This document shows positions 7,249-13,916 of a stretch of DNA of 13,916 nt, one piece after another. The notes under the pieces are model-generated. The model did no database searches and was not told the DNA's origin. It saw only the letters and a list, made by a program, of their open reading frames with translations. Numbering within the stretch: position 1 is the stretch's first letter; every line of letters starts with the position of its first letter. The stretch comes from CAJQND01 sp051010095 (GTDB lineage Bacteria; Pseudomonadota; Alphaproteobacteria; Rhizobiales; CAJQND01), in contig JBPCVX010000277.1 of assembly GCA_051010095.1 (NCBI GenBank), positions 1 through 13,916 of the forward strand. The letters run 5' to 3'. The position numbers and the translations under genes were made by a program.

Positions 7249-7698
7249 ATGAACGATACCACTGGTTTCGGGGCCATCCGAAGTATGGATTATGTCATTA
7301 TCCTATGTGACGATCTGGATAAGATGCGGGGGTTCTATAGCGATCTGTTTGGCTTTCAAATCGAAGACGAAGAGCCCGGTCATTGGGTCGGGTTTCGCGT
7401 AGGGACTTTGTTTCTTGGTTTGCGACCACGCGAGCGCCCTTATGACGGTCCTGCGCCGAAACAAGACGCAGCCTCGGTGCAGCTCAGTTTCCGCGTACCG
7501 CCTGCAGATGTCGACAAGGCCTATCAGACACTTGTCGACAAAGGCATTGACGTTATTGAGCCGCCGACCAACCAAGACTGGTGCCACTGCACACTATTCT
7601 TCGCTGACCCGGAGAACAATGTGATCGAAATCTACGCTGACATTCATCCACGTGACACGGCATCGACACCGTCAAAAATTCACCGATCAGTCACCTAA
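7249..7698 (+). CDS. VOC-family (glyoxalase/bleomycin-resistance/dioxygenase fold) protein
   Basis: This 149-residue cytoplasmic protein has the paired beta-alpha-beta-beta-beta modules of the vicinal oxygen chelate fold. The first module begins MDYVIILCDDLDKMRGFYSD (13-32) and GFRVGTLFLGLRP (48-60). The second begins SVQLSFRVPPADVDKAYQTL (76-95) and ends with LFFADPENNVIEIYA (116-130), the classic C-terminal strand with Glu127 as a probable metal ligand. The usual first-strand histidine appears to be Asp14/Tyr15 and the second-module histidine appears to be Gln78, so a standard glyoxalase I metal site is doubtful. ATG 7249 is chosen because ACGAGG (7235-7240) lies eight bases ahead; ATG 7216 would add 11 residues with no ribosome site. 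It converges on the aminotransferase gene with 24 bases between stops. The substrate is unknown; relatives include lactoylglutathione lyases, fosfomycin/bleomycin-binding proteins and dioxygenases. Confidence 0.85.
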   Translation: MNDTTGFGAIRSMDYVIILCDDLDKMRGFYSDLFGFQIEDEEPGHWVGFRVGTLFLGLRPRERPYDGPAPKQDAASVQLSFRVPPADVDKAYQTLVDKGIDVIEPPTNQDWCHCTLFFADPENNVIEIYADIHPRDTASTPSKIHRSVT

Positions 7699-7722
7699 TT
7701 GGGCCAGAACACAGATTGGATA

Positions 7723-9066
7723 CTAGCCCGCGATTGCCTCATCAAGTGAGCGGGTGAGCTTTTCGATCAATTCATCGATTTGGGCATCCGTGATAATAAA
7801 AGGTGGTGCCAAAAGCACGTGGTCTCCGGCAATCCCATCCACGGTGCCGTTATCGGGATAACACACCAAGCCGTTTTCCATGGCCCGACTTTTCAGTCTC
7901 GCTGCCACATTGCGGCTGGGCGCGAATGGCGCCTTGCTGTCGCGGTCTTCAACGAATTCCACACCGAGCATCAATCCACGACCGCGTATATCACCCACAT
8001 GGGGGTGTTCAGCGAATGCTTCTGCGAGGGCTGAGCGCAGTTTGGTACCCATCTTCGCAGCCCGCTCCACCAGATTCTCATCTTCAAAAACCCGTTGCAC
8101 TTCAAGAGCAGCGGCGCAAGCGGTTGGATGCCCGACATAGGAGTGTCCGTGCTGGAAGAATCCGCTGCCGGCTTCAATTTCATCTGCCAATTCTGCACGC
8201 ACCATCAAGGCACCGATTGATTGATACCCAGCGCCTAATCCTTTTGCGATCGAGATCATGTCGGGCACGATGCCATCTTGTTGGCACGAAAAAAGCGATC
8301 CTGTGCGGCCCATACCGGCCATTACCTCGTCCAGCACCAGTAAAGTTCCCGTCTCATCGCAAATGCGTCTGATCTCTTTGAAATACCCAGGCGCAGGTGC
8401 GACTGCTCCTAAAGTGGAGCCCACAACAGTTTCTGCGAAAAATGCGATTGCGCGATTTTCTCCTAGCTCGTTGATAGTGTTTGACAATGACGCTGCGGCG
8501 CGGGTGGCGTATGCTTCATCGCTCTCACCAACTTCTTGCAAACGATATGCATAGCAAGGATCTGCACGCTTTACCCGGTGCATAAGAATGGGTTCAAAGA
8601 CCTCTCGGCGGTGAGGATTGCCGGAGAGAGAAAGCGCACCAGTTGTGTTGCCGTGATAACTTTGATCACGGGCAATAAATGTGTCGCGGCTCGCCTGGCC
8701 ACGCTCAACATGCAACTGCCGGCTGAGCTTCATGGCTGCTTCGTTGGCTTCCGATCCCCCTGAAAGAAAATAAGTGCGCCACGCACCACCTGGTGCTTTT
8801 TCGCTCAACTTTTCTGCAAGTTCTTCGGCCGCCGCGTTGGTGAAAAAACGGGTGTGTGCGAACGCCATCGTGTCGAGTTGGTTTTTGATTGCATTCACAA
8901 TGCGCGGATGGCCATGGCCTAAGCACGAAATTGCCGCACCCCCCGAAGCATCCAAATACTGTTTTCCTGAAGCATCGGTGATGTAAGCTCCAGAACCTGC
9001 TTCGGCACTTGGATAATCCGTCTTAAGATGGCGGTGAAAAACGCGACTGCGGTTAGATGCACTCAT
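7723..9066 (-). CDS. Class III pyridoxal-phosphate aminotransferase
   Basis: This 447-residue cytoplasmic enzyme transfers an amino group, usually from an omega-amino acid or amine, to pyruvate, glyoxylate or 2-oxoglutarate. It has the full class III signature: a cofactor phosphate-binding turn SGGSEANE (102-109), YHG (137-139) stacking on the ring, LVLDEV with Asp246 to the pyridine nitrogen, GMGRTG (251-256) and the Schiff-base lysine in SIAKGLGAGY (Lys275). Length is normal. ATG 9066 is preceded by AAGGA about ten bases upstream. It is divergent from the glycerate kinase gene with 36 bases between start codons. That pairing suggests, but does not prove, a pathway in which transamination yields an oxo acid leading to glycerate. 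BioA-like, taurine- and beta-alanine-pyruvate aminotransferases are relatives, and the true amino donor cannot be told from the sequence. Confidence 0.92.
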   Translation of the reverse strand: MSASNRSRVFHRHLKTDYPSAEAGSGAYITDASGKQYLDASGGAAISCLGHGHPRIVNAIKNQLDTMAFAHTRFFTNAAAEELAEKLSEKAPGGAWRTYFLSGGSEANEAAMKLSRQLHVERGQASRDTFIARDQSYHGNTTGALSLSGNPHRREVFEPILMHRVKRADPCYAYRLQEVGESDEAYATRAAASLSNTINELGENRAIAFFAETVVGSTLGAVAPAPGYFKEIRRICDETGTLLVLDEVMAGMGRTGSLFSCQQDGIVPDMISIAKGLGAGYQSIGALMVRAELADEIEAGSGFFQHGHSYVGHPTACAAALEVQRVFEDENLVERAAKMGTKLRSALAEAFAEHPHVGDIRGRGLMLGVEFVEDRDSKAPFAPSRNVAARLKSRAMENGLVCYPDNGTVDGIAGDHVLLAPPFIITDAQIDELIEKLTRSLDEAIAG

Positions 9067-9102
9067 GGGAGCGTGTCCTTAAAAAAGAGATAGAGTCTAA
9101 GA
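9067..9102. promoter_or_regulatory. 36-base divergent start region between aminotransferase and glycerate kinase genes
   Basis: The two start codons face away from each other across only 36 bases, which carry both ribosome sites (AAGGA read on the - strand; a weak AAGAGATAGAG read on the + strand). There is no room for two separate promoters, so at least one promoter must lie inside the coding sequence of the opposite gene. A shared regulator is therefore plausible. No clear operator is visible. Confidence 0.5.
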
Positions 9103-10362
9103 ATGATTGATACCCCAAAAACTCGTCTTATGGAACTTTTTAACGCCGCAGTGGCTGCTGCCCAACCGGCTCTTAGAGTGCCACCTTTTCTTCCTAAAAA
9201 TCCAAAGGACCAATTGATTATAATTGGCGCAGGCAAGGCGGGTGGCGCCATGGCGGAAGCGGTTGAAAAGGTCTGGCCCGGACCTCTTGATGGCCTTGTA
9301 ATCACCCGCTATGGGCATGTTAGGCCGACGGAACATATTGAGGTGGTTGAGGCCAGGCATCCTGTGCCCGATGAAGCTGGATATGGGGCCACTAAGCGCA
9401 TCATGGAAAAAATAAAAGGTTTATCGGCGGATGATTTGGTTTTGTGCCTCATTTCCGGCGGTGGATCAGCATTATTGACTATGCCTGCAGGCGACATAAC
9501 GCTTGCAGAAAAGCAACAGGTGAACGAACAGCTCTTGGCATGTGGTGCGCATATTGGTGAAATGAATTGCGTGCGTAAACATCTTTCGGCGATCAAGGGC
9601 GGAAGGTTAGCAACGGCAGCATATCCGGCGCGGCTCGTCAGCTTAATGATCTCCGACGTACCAGGAGACGATCCCGCAACTATCGCGTCCGGTCCGACGG
9701 TGGGCGATGACACAACCCGTGAAGATGCACTGGAGATCGTGCATCGGTACAATCTTTCCCTTCCAGAAAGTGTGCTGAAGCACTTGGCATCATCTGACTG
9801 CGAGAGCCCGTTTCCTAATGATGAACGCTTAACGCGTGTTGAGAACCATATTATCGCTGCGCCTTCTCAATCACTAGAGGCGGCAGCCGAAGTTGCTGCC
9901 AAGTGCGGTGTCGAAATTCTTTCGCTTGGTGATCAGGTTGAAGGGGAAGCGCGCGATGTGGGCCGCACTCATGGTGCGCTTGCGCTTGAAAAGGCCGCGC
10001 AATGCTCTACGCCAGTGCTCATTCTATCAGGGGGAGAATGTACGGTCACGATCAGGGGTTCAGGGGTAGGCGGGCCCAACACAGAATATTTGATGGGTCT
10101 TGCTTTGGCATTAGACGGCCACCCGCGCATTCACGCGATTGCATGTGACACAGATGGTGTGGATGGCGCGCGGGACAATGCCGGTGCAATAATTTCACCT
10201 AACACGCTTAAACGCGCTGCTTCTGCCGGAATGGATACATCTGCGATGTTGGAAAATAATGATGCCTGGCATTATTTCGATGCGCTTGGCGATTTGGTCG
10301 TCTCCGGCCCGACCCACACAAACGTGAACGATTTACGGGCCATTCTGGTGTTGCCGGAGTGA
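9103..10362 (+). CDS. Glycerate 2-kinase, MOFRL family (GckA/TtuD type)
   Basis: This 419-residue cytoplasmic enzyme is predicted to phosphorylate D-glycerate with ATP to 2-phosphoglycerate, linking glycerate to lower glycolysis. The N-terminal domain carries IIIGAGKA (39-46), LISGGGSAL (116-124), MNCVRKHLSAIKGGRL (154-169) and ISDVPGDDPATIASGPT (183-199), all typical of the family. The C-terminal MOFRL domain has GECTVTIRG (311-319), DTDGVDGARDNAGA (349-362) and the closing SGPTHTNVNDLRAIL (401-415). Length is normal. Family members are often misnamed hydroxypyruvate reductase. One oddity: the motif usually written GGRNQE reads GGPNTE here (323-328), so the arginine is proline. The start at ATG 9103 has only a weak purine-rich ribosome site. 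It converges on the FAH-family gene, with 41 bases between stops. Confidence 0.92.
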   Translation: MIDTPKTRLMELFNAAVAAAQPALRVPPFLPKNPKDQLIIIGAGKAGGAMAEAVEKVWPGPLDGLVITRYGHVRPTEHIEVVEARHPVPDEAGYGATKRIMEKIKGLSADDLVLCLISGGGSALLTMPAGDITLAEKQQVNEQLLACGAHIGEMNCVRKHLSAIKGGRLATAAYPARLVSLMISDVPGDDPATIASGPTVGDDTTREDALEIVHRYNLSLPESVLKHLASSDCESPFPNDERLTRVENHIIAAPSQSLEAAAEVAAKCGVEILSLGDQVEGEARDVGRTHGALALEKAAQCSTPVLILSGGECTVTIRGSGVGGPNTEYLMGLALALDGHPRIHAIACDTDGVDGARDNAGAIISPNTLKRAASAGMDTSAMLENNDAWHYFDALGDLVVSGPTHTNVNDLRAILVLPE

Positions 10363-10403
10363 ACACGAGAAAGCCGATGCTAGACTTTCCCGCATACAAA
10401 CTT

Positions 10404-11243
10404 TTAGCCCTTTACGGCTTTCTGCTTTTGCTCGCCAAGGCCTGTGATGCCAAGGCTCATGACATCGCCCGCTTTAACAAAGCGCGGTGGTTTTTGTCCC
10501 ATGCCAACACCTGGAGGGGTGCCTGTCGCGATGATATCGCCTGGCTCTAGGGTCATTGTTTTTGAGAGATACCAAACAATGTGACCGACATCGAAAATCA
10601 TCTTTGAGGTCGAACCGGTCTGCTGGCGCTCGCCGTTAACATCAAGCCACAAGTCCAGTTTTTTGATGTTGTCGATTTCATCTTTGGTTACAAGCCAAGG
10701 ACCAACAGGGGCGTATCCATCGCACGCTTTGCCCTTTACCCACTGCCCGCCACGCTCAATTTGCCACTCACGCTCAGACACATCATTCATGATTGTGTAG
10801 CCTGCAATATAATCCATCGCGTCGCGCTTGGTGATGTGCTTGGCGCGCTTCCCAACCACGATACAAAGTTCAACTTCCCAATCGGTTTTTTTCGATCCTT
10901 TGACCATCACAACATCGTCGTTAGGACCATTTAATGCGTTCATGGTTTTCGTGAAAAGCACGGGCTCTTTTGGGATAGGGTTGTTTGTTTCTTCCGCGTG
11001 ATCTGTGTAATTCAGACCAATGCAAAGTAGTTTCTGAAACCCTGAAACGGGCACACCGAGGCGCGGACGCCCTTTAACCAGCGGAAGTTTTGAAATCGCG
11101 GTGCGCTTTAGCTTGCTAAGTTTCTTTTCAATCACCTCTGGCGTGATGTCATCAACGATACCGGAAAGGTCGCGAATTTTTCCGTCACTGTCGAGAAGAC
11201 CAGGTTTCTCACGCCCTTTTGGGCCATAACGCAATAATTTCAT
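10404..11243 (-). CDS. Fumarylacetoacetate hydrolase (FAH) family protein
   Basis: This 279-residue cytoplasmic enzyme has the FAH fold, which uses a divalent metal to cleave, hydrate, isomerise or decarboxylate 2-oxo acids. The catalytic core is complete: LLCIGLNYTDHAEE (72-85), the metal ligands Glu123 and Glu125 in KTDWEVELCIVVGK with Asp154 in NDVSERE, the ERGGQWVKGKACDG loop (163-176) and ATGTPPGVGMG (239-249). Length matches the roughly 280-residue group often annotated as ureidoglycolate lyase or 2-hydroxyhepta-2,4-diene-1,7-dioate isomerase; these labels are unreliable and I do not choose between them. ATG 11243 is the homologous start (MKLLRYG), with AGAGG about ten bases ahead; an upstream in-frame start at 11288 would run into the previous gene. 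It is last in the lut-containing run, 22 bases after its neighbour. Confidence 0.92.
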   Translation of the reverse strand: MKLLRYGPKGREKPGLLDSDGKIRDLSGIVDDITPEVIEKKLSKLKRTAISKLPLVKGRPRLGVPVSGFQKLLCIGLNYTDHAEETNNPIPKEPVLFTKTMNALNGPNDDVVMVKGSKKTDWEVELCIVVGKRAKHITKRDAMDYIAGYTIMNDVSEREWQIERGGQWVKGKACDGYAPVGPWLVTKDEIDNIKKLDLWLDVNGERQQTGSTSKMIFDVGHIVWYLSKTMTLEPGDIIATGTPPGVGMGQKPPRFVKAGDVMSLGITGLGEQKQKAVKG

Positions 11244-11265
11244 GTGGGTGTTGCCTCTAGATTGT

Positions 11266-11895
11266 TTAAGCGGAGAGAGTATCCGCACTTGGATGAAAGG
11301 CTGGTGTGAATCCAGCCGCTAGAATTTCAATGAAAGGCTCAGGTGTTAGAACCTTCGCCAGACCCGAAGACGGGCGCGGCAAGCGCTTTGTATAACCGGA
11401 AAATGTCCAATGAAGCAAATATGCAGAGTGAATGGCTGCAACCTCACCGTCATGAATAATTGCGGTGCCATCAGGCAATTGATCTATTGTTCTTTGTACA
11501 GTGCGTTTTTTGCGCCCCTGCAAGCGCGCCGCATGCGCCAGCTTGTCGAAGTCATTCGCAAACGGGCGTGTCTTTTCACCATTAAGCTTGGCGAATGTGA
11601 TCAAGAAACCCTCAGCCCGCTTGCGCTGACATTCAAAGCAGGGTCGATGGCCGGCGGCTAGGGCGGTCACCTCATCAAGAAAGAACAACTCAGTGTAGCG
11701 GCGCGGTGTCATGATTTGGCGATGGCGATTTTTAAAGTCGAGCACGCAATAAATCCAGGCACGATTGACCCAACGCCTTTTGGTGAGCGTCTTTTGGTCA
11801 TCATGCAGGCATCCGCCACGGTTACCCATCCAGGTGCCGCGGGAATTGTTGGCAAAAATCTCGCCATGCGGGTCGACACGGTTTTGCAAGGGCAC
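11266..11895 (-). CDS. Uncharacterised conserved protein with AGHRPCxxC motif
   Basis: This 209-residue protein belongs to a family I recall from rhizobia and relatives, without known function. It has no signal peptide or membrane segment, so it should be cytoplasmic. The start is GTG 11895, giving MPLQNRVDPHGEI, the usual N-terminus of the family as I remember it; GAAGG lies nine bases ahead inside lutC. It contains exactly four cysteines: Cys29 (GNRGGCLHDD), Cys50 (AWIYC), and Cys86 and Cys89 in ALAAGHRPCFEC. The segment TELFFLDEVTALAAGHRPCF (68-87) followed by Glu-Cys resembles the last part of the Ada metal-binding domain, where F...A.AAG.RPC..C supplies two of four zinc ligands. The middle (90-150) is basic, including QGRKKRTVQR. 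It starts five bases after lutC ends and is followed at 22 bases by the FAH-family gene, so it is probably co-transcribed with both. Confidence 0.85.
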   Translation of the reverse strand: MPLQNRVDPHGEIFANNSRGTWMGNRGGCLHDDQKTLTKRRWVNRAWIYCVLDFKNRHRQIMTPRRYTELFFLDEVTALAAGHRPCFECQRKRAEGFLITFAKLNGEKTRPFANDFDKLAHAARLQGRKKRTVQRTIDQLPDGTAIIHDGEVAAIHSAYLLHWTFSGYTKRLPRPSSGLAKVLTPEPFIEILAAGFTPAFHPSADTLSA

Positions 11896-11900
11896 GATGA

Positions 11901-12626
11901 TTAGCCTTCGGTACTCTCTGGGTTTAAGATAATGACGTGCAATCGTCTTGGCCCATGCGCGCCAAGTTCCATGCGTTGTTCAATATCGCCTGTGCGCGAA
12001 GGTCCGGAAATGAAATTTACCGTGCGTGGAAGCACTGCTTCGCCGTAGTGACGGCGGAGCTGATCCCAAGTGTCTTCATAATTTCCCGAAATCCTTCCCG
12101 CTTCCACGACGACAATATGATTTTCGGGCAGGAAATTTAAAGTTGTCGGGTTGTCTTGGCCCGAAGCCAGAACAAGGGTTCCAGATTCAGCGACGGCCGC
12201 AAAAGCACGGCTAAGTGACACCTCATCGCTGATGCGCGCGCGGCCTTCTGAACGCTCAAGCGACGGTGTTTTGCTCCACGCGAGGCCTGTGAGTGCGGGG
12301 TCCTTCCCATGGCGAATGCGCTGGGGAAGGTTGTTGCTTCGCAAGTAACGCGATACCGCGCCAGGAATTTCACCGGGTGTTGCCACCTCTTCAACGCTCG
12401 TATTTGCTGCTTGCATCATCTTGGTGAACAGTTCCACATGGTGTTGCGTGTCGCCATCTCCGCGCTTGGGAACGATGTTGCGCGGATGAACCTTCAATCG
12501 GTCAAGCACGGCCTGACGCCGCTTGGCATCGAGTTGATCGGTAGCCTGCACCCGGCGAATTTTTGTGAGCATCGCATTGCGGGCGTCTTGGTTGTTCGGT
12601 GCTGAATTTTCATCAGAATTAGCCAT
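11901..12626 (-). CDS. lutC: Lactate utilization protein C (LUD domain)
   Basis: This 241-residue cytoplasmic protein is the LutC subunit of the LutABC L-lactate oxidation complex, which converts L-lactate to pyruvate. LUD-domain features are clear: 'ISDEVSLSRAFAAVAESGTL' (132-151), LPENHIVVVEAGRI (166-179) and the C-terminal GPSRTGDIEQRMELGAHGPR (208-227) followed by RLHVIILNPE. LutC has no iron-sulfur cysteines, and none are seen here. The start at ATG 12626 overlaps the end of lutB by 8 bases (ATGGCTAA), with a strong ribosome site in lutB. An upstream in-frame start at 12728 would lie deep inside lutB and is rejected. The N-terminal 20 residues are polar and unlikely to be conserved. Confidence 0.93.
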   Translation of the reverse strand: MANSDENSAPNNQDARNAMLTKIRRVQATDQLDAKRRQAVLDRLKVHPRNIVPKRGDGDTQHHVELFTKMMQAANTSVEEVATPGEIPGAVSRYLRSNNLPQRIRHGKDPALTGLAWSKTPSLERSEGRARISDEVSLSRAFAAVAESGTLVLASGQDNPTTLNFLPENHIVVVEAGRISGNYEDTWDQLRRHYGEAVLPRTVNFISGPSRTGDIEQRMELGAHGPRRLHVIILNPESTEG

Positions 12627-13916
12627 TTTTTTCACGCTCCCTCCATAGTGCTTGGAACGTCTTTCCTTGGGGCGTAGGCATGTCGCGATGCTTTGTCCAT
12701 CCACCAGCCAATGGTAAACGCGCAACACGGCCCGATTTGCCGCCCATAAGACTTAAGCCACGTGCGGCAAGGCCCATTACCCGATGATAGAGCTTTGGCC
12801 GCGCAACCAGCCAGCGCCAAATTCCAAGACTGCTGCGGACAGAATTGGGTGTGAGGTGTTTTTCAAACTCTCGCTCACGCCAGTGGCGCATCATTTTCGG
12901 CAGAGGAATACGCATTGGGCACACTTCTTCGCAACGCCCGCAAAAAGTAGAAGCGTTTGGAAGTTGCCCTGCTTCATCAACACCAATTAGTGAAGGGGTG
13001 AGGACAGATCCCATAGGTCCAGGATAAATCCAGCCGTAAGCATGCCCGCCAACCGCCTGATAAACTGGGCAATGGTTTAAACATGCACCGCAGCGGATAC
13101 AGCGCAGCATCTCCTGAAACTCTGTACCGATCATATCAGAACGGCCATTATCCAGCAGCACGACATGGTATTCATTGGGGCCGTCAAGATCACCCAGCCG
13201 TCTTGGGCCGGTTGAAAAAGTTGTGTAGGTTGAGATTTCTTGCCCCGTTGCAGAACGCGCGAGAAGACGGATCAACGTGCTTGCATCTTCAAGGGTGGGT
13301 ACAATCTTCTCAATTGATGCGATGGCGATATGAACTTTGGGCAGATTTTGTGTGAGATCGCCATTGCCTTCATTAGTGACGATCACAGATGTTCCCGTCT
13401 CGACCACCAGAAAATTAGCACCCGTAATGCCGATATCTGCTTCAAGATATTTCTTGCGCAGCACTTCGCGCGCCTCGTGCACCAAAGAGGCAGGCTCGTC
13501 CAAATTGCGATCTGCCGGGAGATCTGTATGTTGGGCGCGGAAATCCTCTTCAATCTGTTCTTTCGTCAAATGCACTGCGGGTGCGATGATGTGGCTAGGT
13601 GTTTCACCGCGCAGCTGAATAATATATTCGCCCAAATCCGTCTCAACCGGCGTGATGCCCGCTGCAATGAGTGCCTCATTGATACCGGCCTCTTCTGAGA
13701 TCATCGATTTGCCCTTGGTCACCGTCTTGGCGTTATGGGACTTGCAAATATCAGTGATTATGCGCTGAGCATCGGAGGCACTTGTCGCCCAATGCACATG
13801 TCCACCCGCTTCAAGAACGCGGGTCTCAAAGGCTTCCAGGTACAAATCCAAATGTTCGAGAACATGGTTTTTGATGTCTCGTCCACGATCGCGCAATGCT
13901 TCAAACTCGGGCAGTG
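12619..13916 (-). CDS. lutB: Lactate utilization protein B, iron-sulfur (5' partial)
   Basis: This is the LutB subunit of the L-lactate oxidation complex. The frame stays open to the window edge, with LPEFEALRDRGRDIKNHVL at the visible N-terminus, a conserved early segment of LutB; about 431 residues are present and perhaps 30-40 are missing. A LUD-type domain occupies the first two thirds, with 'GITGANFLVVETGTSVIVTN' (roughly bases 13372-13431). Then comes a ferredoxin-like region with CIRCGACLNHCP (first cysteine at 13099-13101) and FCGRCEEVCPMRIPLP (last cysteine at 12919-12921), the two cluster-binding motifs of LutB/YkgF. The C-terminus ends FQALWREREKNG and overlaps lutC. lutA is expected immediately upstream, outside the window. 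A TTG codon at 13896 is not the start because homology continues beyond it. Confidence 0.95.
   Translation of the reverse strand, partial: LPEFEALRDRGRDIKNHVLEHLDLYLEAFETRVLEAGGHVHWATSASDAQRIITDICKSHNAKTVTKGKSMISEEAGINEALIAAGITPVETDLGEYIIQLRGETPSHIIAPAVHLTKEQIEEDFRAQHTDLPADRNLDEPASLVHEAREVLRKKYLEADIGITGANFLVVETGTSVIVTNEGNGDLTQNLPKVHIAIASIEKIVPTLEDASTLIRLLARSATGQEISTYTTFSTGPRRLGDLDGPNEYHVVLLDNGRSDMIGTEFQEMLRCIRCGACLNHCPVYQAVGGHAYGWIYPGPMGSVLTPSLIGVDEAGQLPNASTFCGRCEEVCPMRIPLPKMMRHWREREFEKHLTPNSVRSSLGIWRWLVARPKLYHRVMGLAARGLSLMGGKSGRVARLPLAGGWTKHRDMPTPQGKTFQALWREREKNG
12637..12644 (-). promoter_or_regulatory. Ribosome binding site for lutC inside the end of lutB
   Basis: Read on the - strand the site is GGAGGGAG, ten bases before ATG 12626. 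It lies in the last codons of lutB and supports the overlapping start, implying that lutC translation is coupled to lutB. Confidence 0.7.

Noticed and set aside
7803..8372. A 189-codon open frame on the + strand inside the aminotransferase gene
   Set aside because: It is antisense to a well-conserved enzyme gene, rich in Arg, Pro, Cys and His as expected of a shadow frame, and shows no motif.
10363..10425. A bidirectional terminator between the convergent glycerate kinase and FAH genes
   Set aside because: Only short pairings are present (GAAAG with CTTTC around 10368-10388; AGCC with GGCT around 10406-10419), without a proper T-run on either strand.
12627..12728. An N-terminal extension of LutC starting at 12728
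   Set aside because: It would overlap the LutB C-terminus by more than 100 bases in another frame, and the extra residues look non-protein-like; ATG 12626 has a strong ribosome site.
1..13916. Mobile element, CRISPR, toxin-antitoxin or defence system
   Set aside because: No transposase, integrase, direct-repeat array, tRNA-end duplication or recognisable defence gene was found on either strand; all main genes are metabolic or transport genes.

Overview
The window reads as ordinary chromosomal DNA of an alphaproteobacterium. The best guess is a Hyphomicrobiales or Rhodobacterales relative, perhaps marine. This rests on protein resemblance remembered from those groups (the TRAP permease with a C-terminal extension, the 209-residue uncharacterised protein, the Lut proteins) and on near-balanced base composition judged by eye. 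No database search was possible. Coding density is high. I see no tRNA, rRNA, transposon, CRISPR array or attachment site.

Region 1 (2-2500, + strand) is a three-gene ABC importer operon of the nitrate/sulfonate/taurine/NMT1 class: a periplasmic binding protein cut off at its 5' end by the window, an ATPase and an inner-membrane permease. The ATPase and permease genes overlap by 8 bases. Region 2 (about 2560-6550, + strand) is a TRAP transporter of the TAXI type: a secreted TAXI solute receptor, a 132-base gap holding a strong GC hairpin, and a large fused DctQ-DctM permease with a C-terminal domain of the DUF3394 kind. It ends at a textbook intrinsic terminator. The intergenic hairpin and the terminator are built from the same ATGCGGGG arm.

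Region 3 (6656-7698, + strand) has two single genes: a small lipoprotein with a charged helical tail, and a VOC-fold (glyoxalase/dioxygenase-like) protein. Region 4 (7723-10362) is a divergent pair separated by only 36 bases: a class III PLP aminotransferase on the - strand and a MOFRL-type glycerate 2-kinase on the + strand.

Region 5 (10404-13916, - strand) is a tight four-gene run, in transcription order lutB (5' end outside the window), lutC, an uncharacterised 209-residue protein and a fumarylacetoacetate-hydrolase-family enzyme. LutB and LutC belong to the iron-sulfur L-lactate oxidation system LutABC. Lactate oxidation, glycerate phosphorylation and an aminotransferase all feed the C3 pool (pyruvate, hydroxypyruvate, 2-phosphoglycerate). 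A shared theme of small organic-acid uptake and use is therefore plausible, but it is inferred from position only.

Nothing here is clearly a new system. The item most worth following is the 209-residue protein in the lut run, whose AGHRPCxxC segment resembles the zinc-binding domain of Ada. Also notable are the paired hairpins around the TRAP permease gene and an arginine-to-proline change in a conserved motif of the glycerate kinase.
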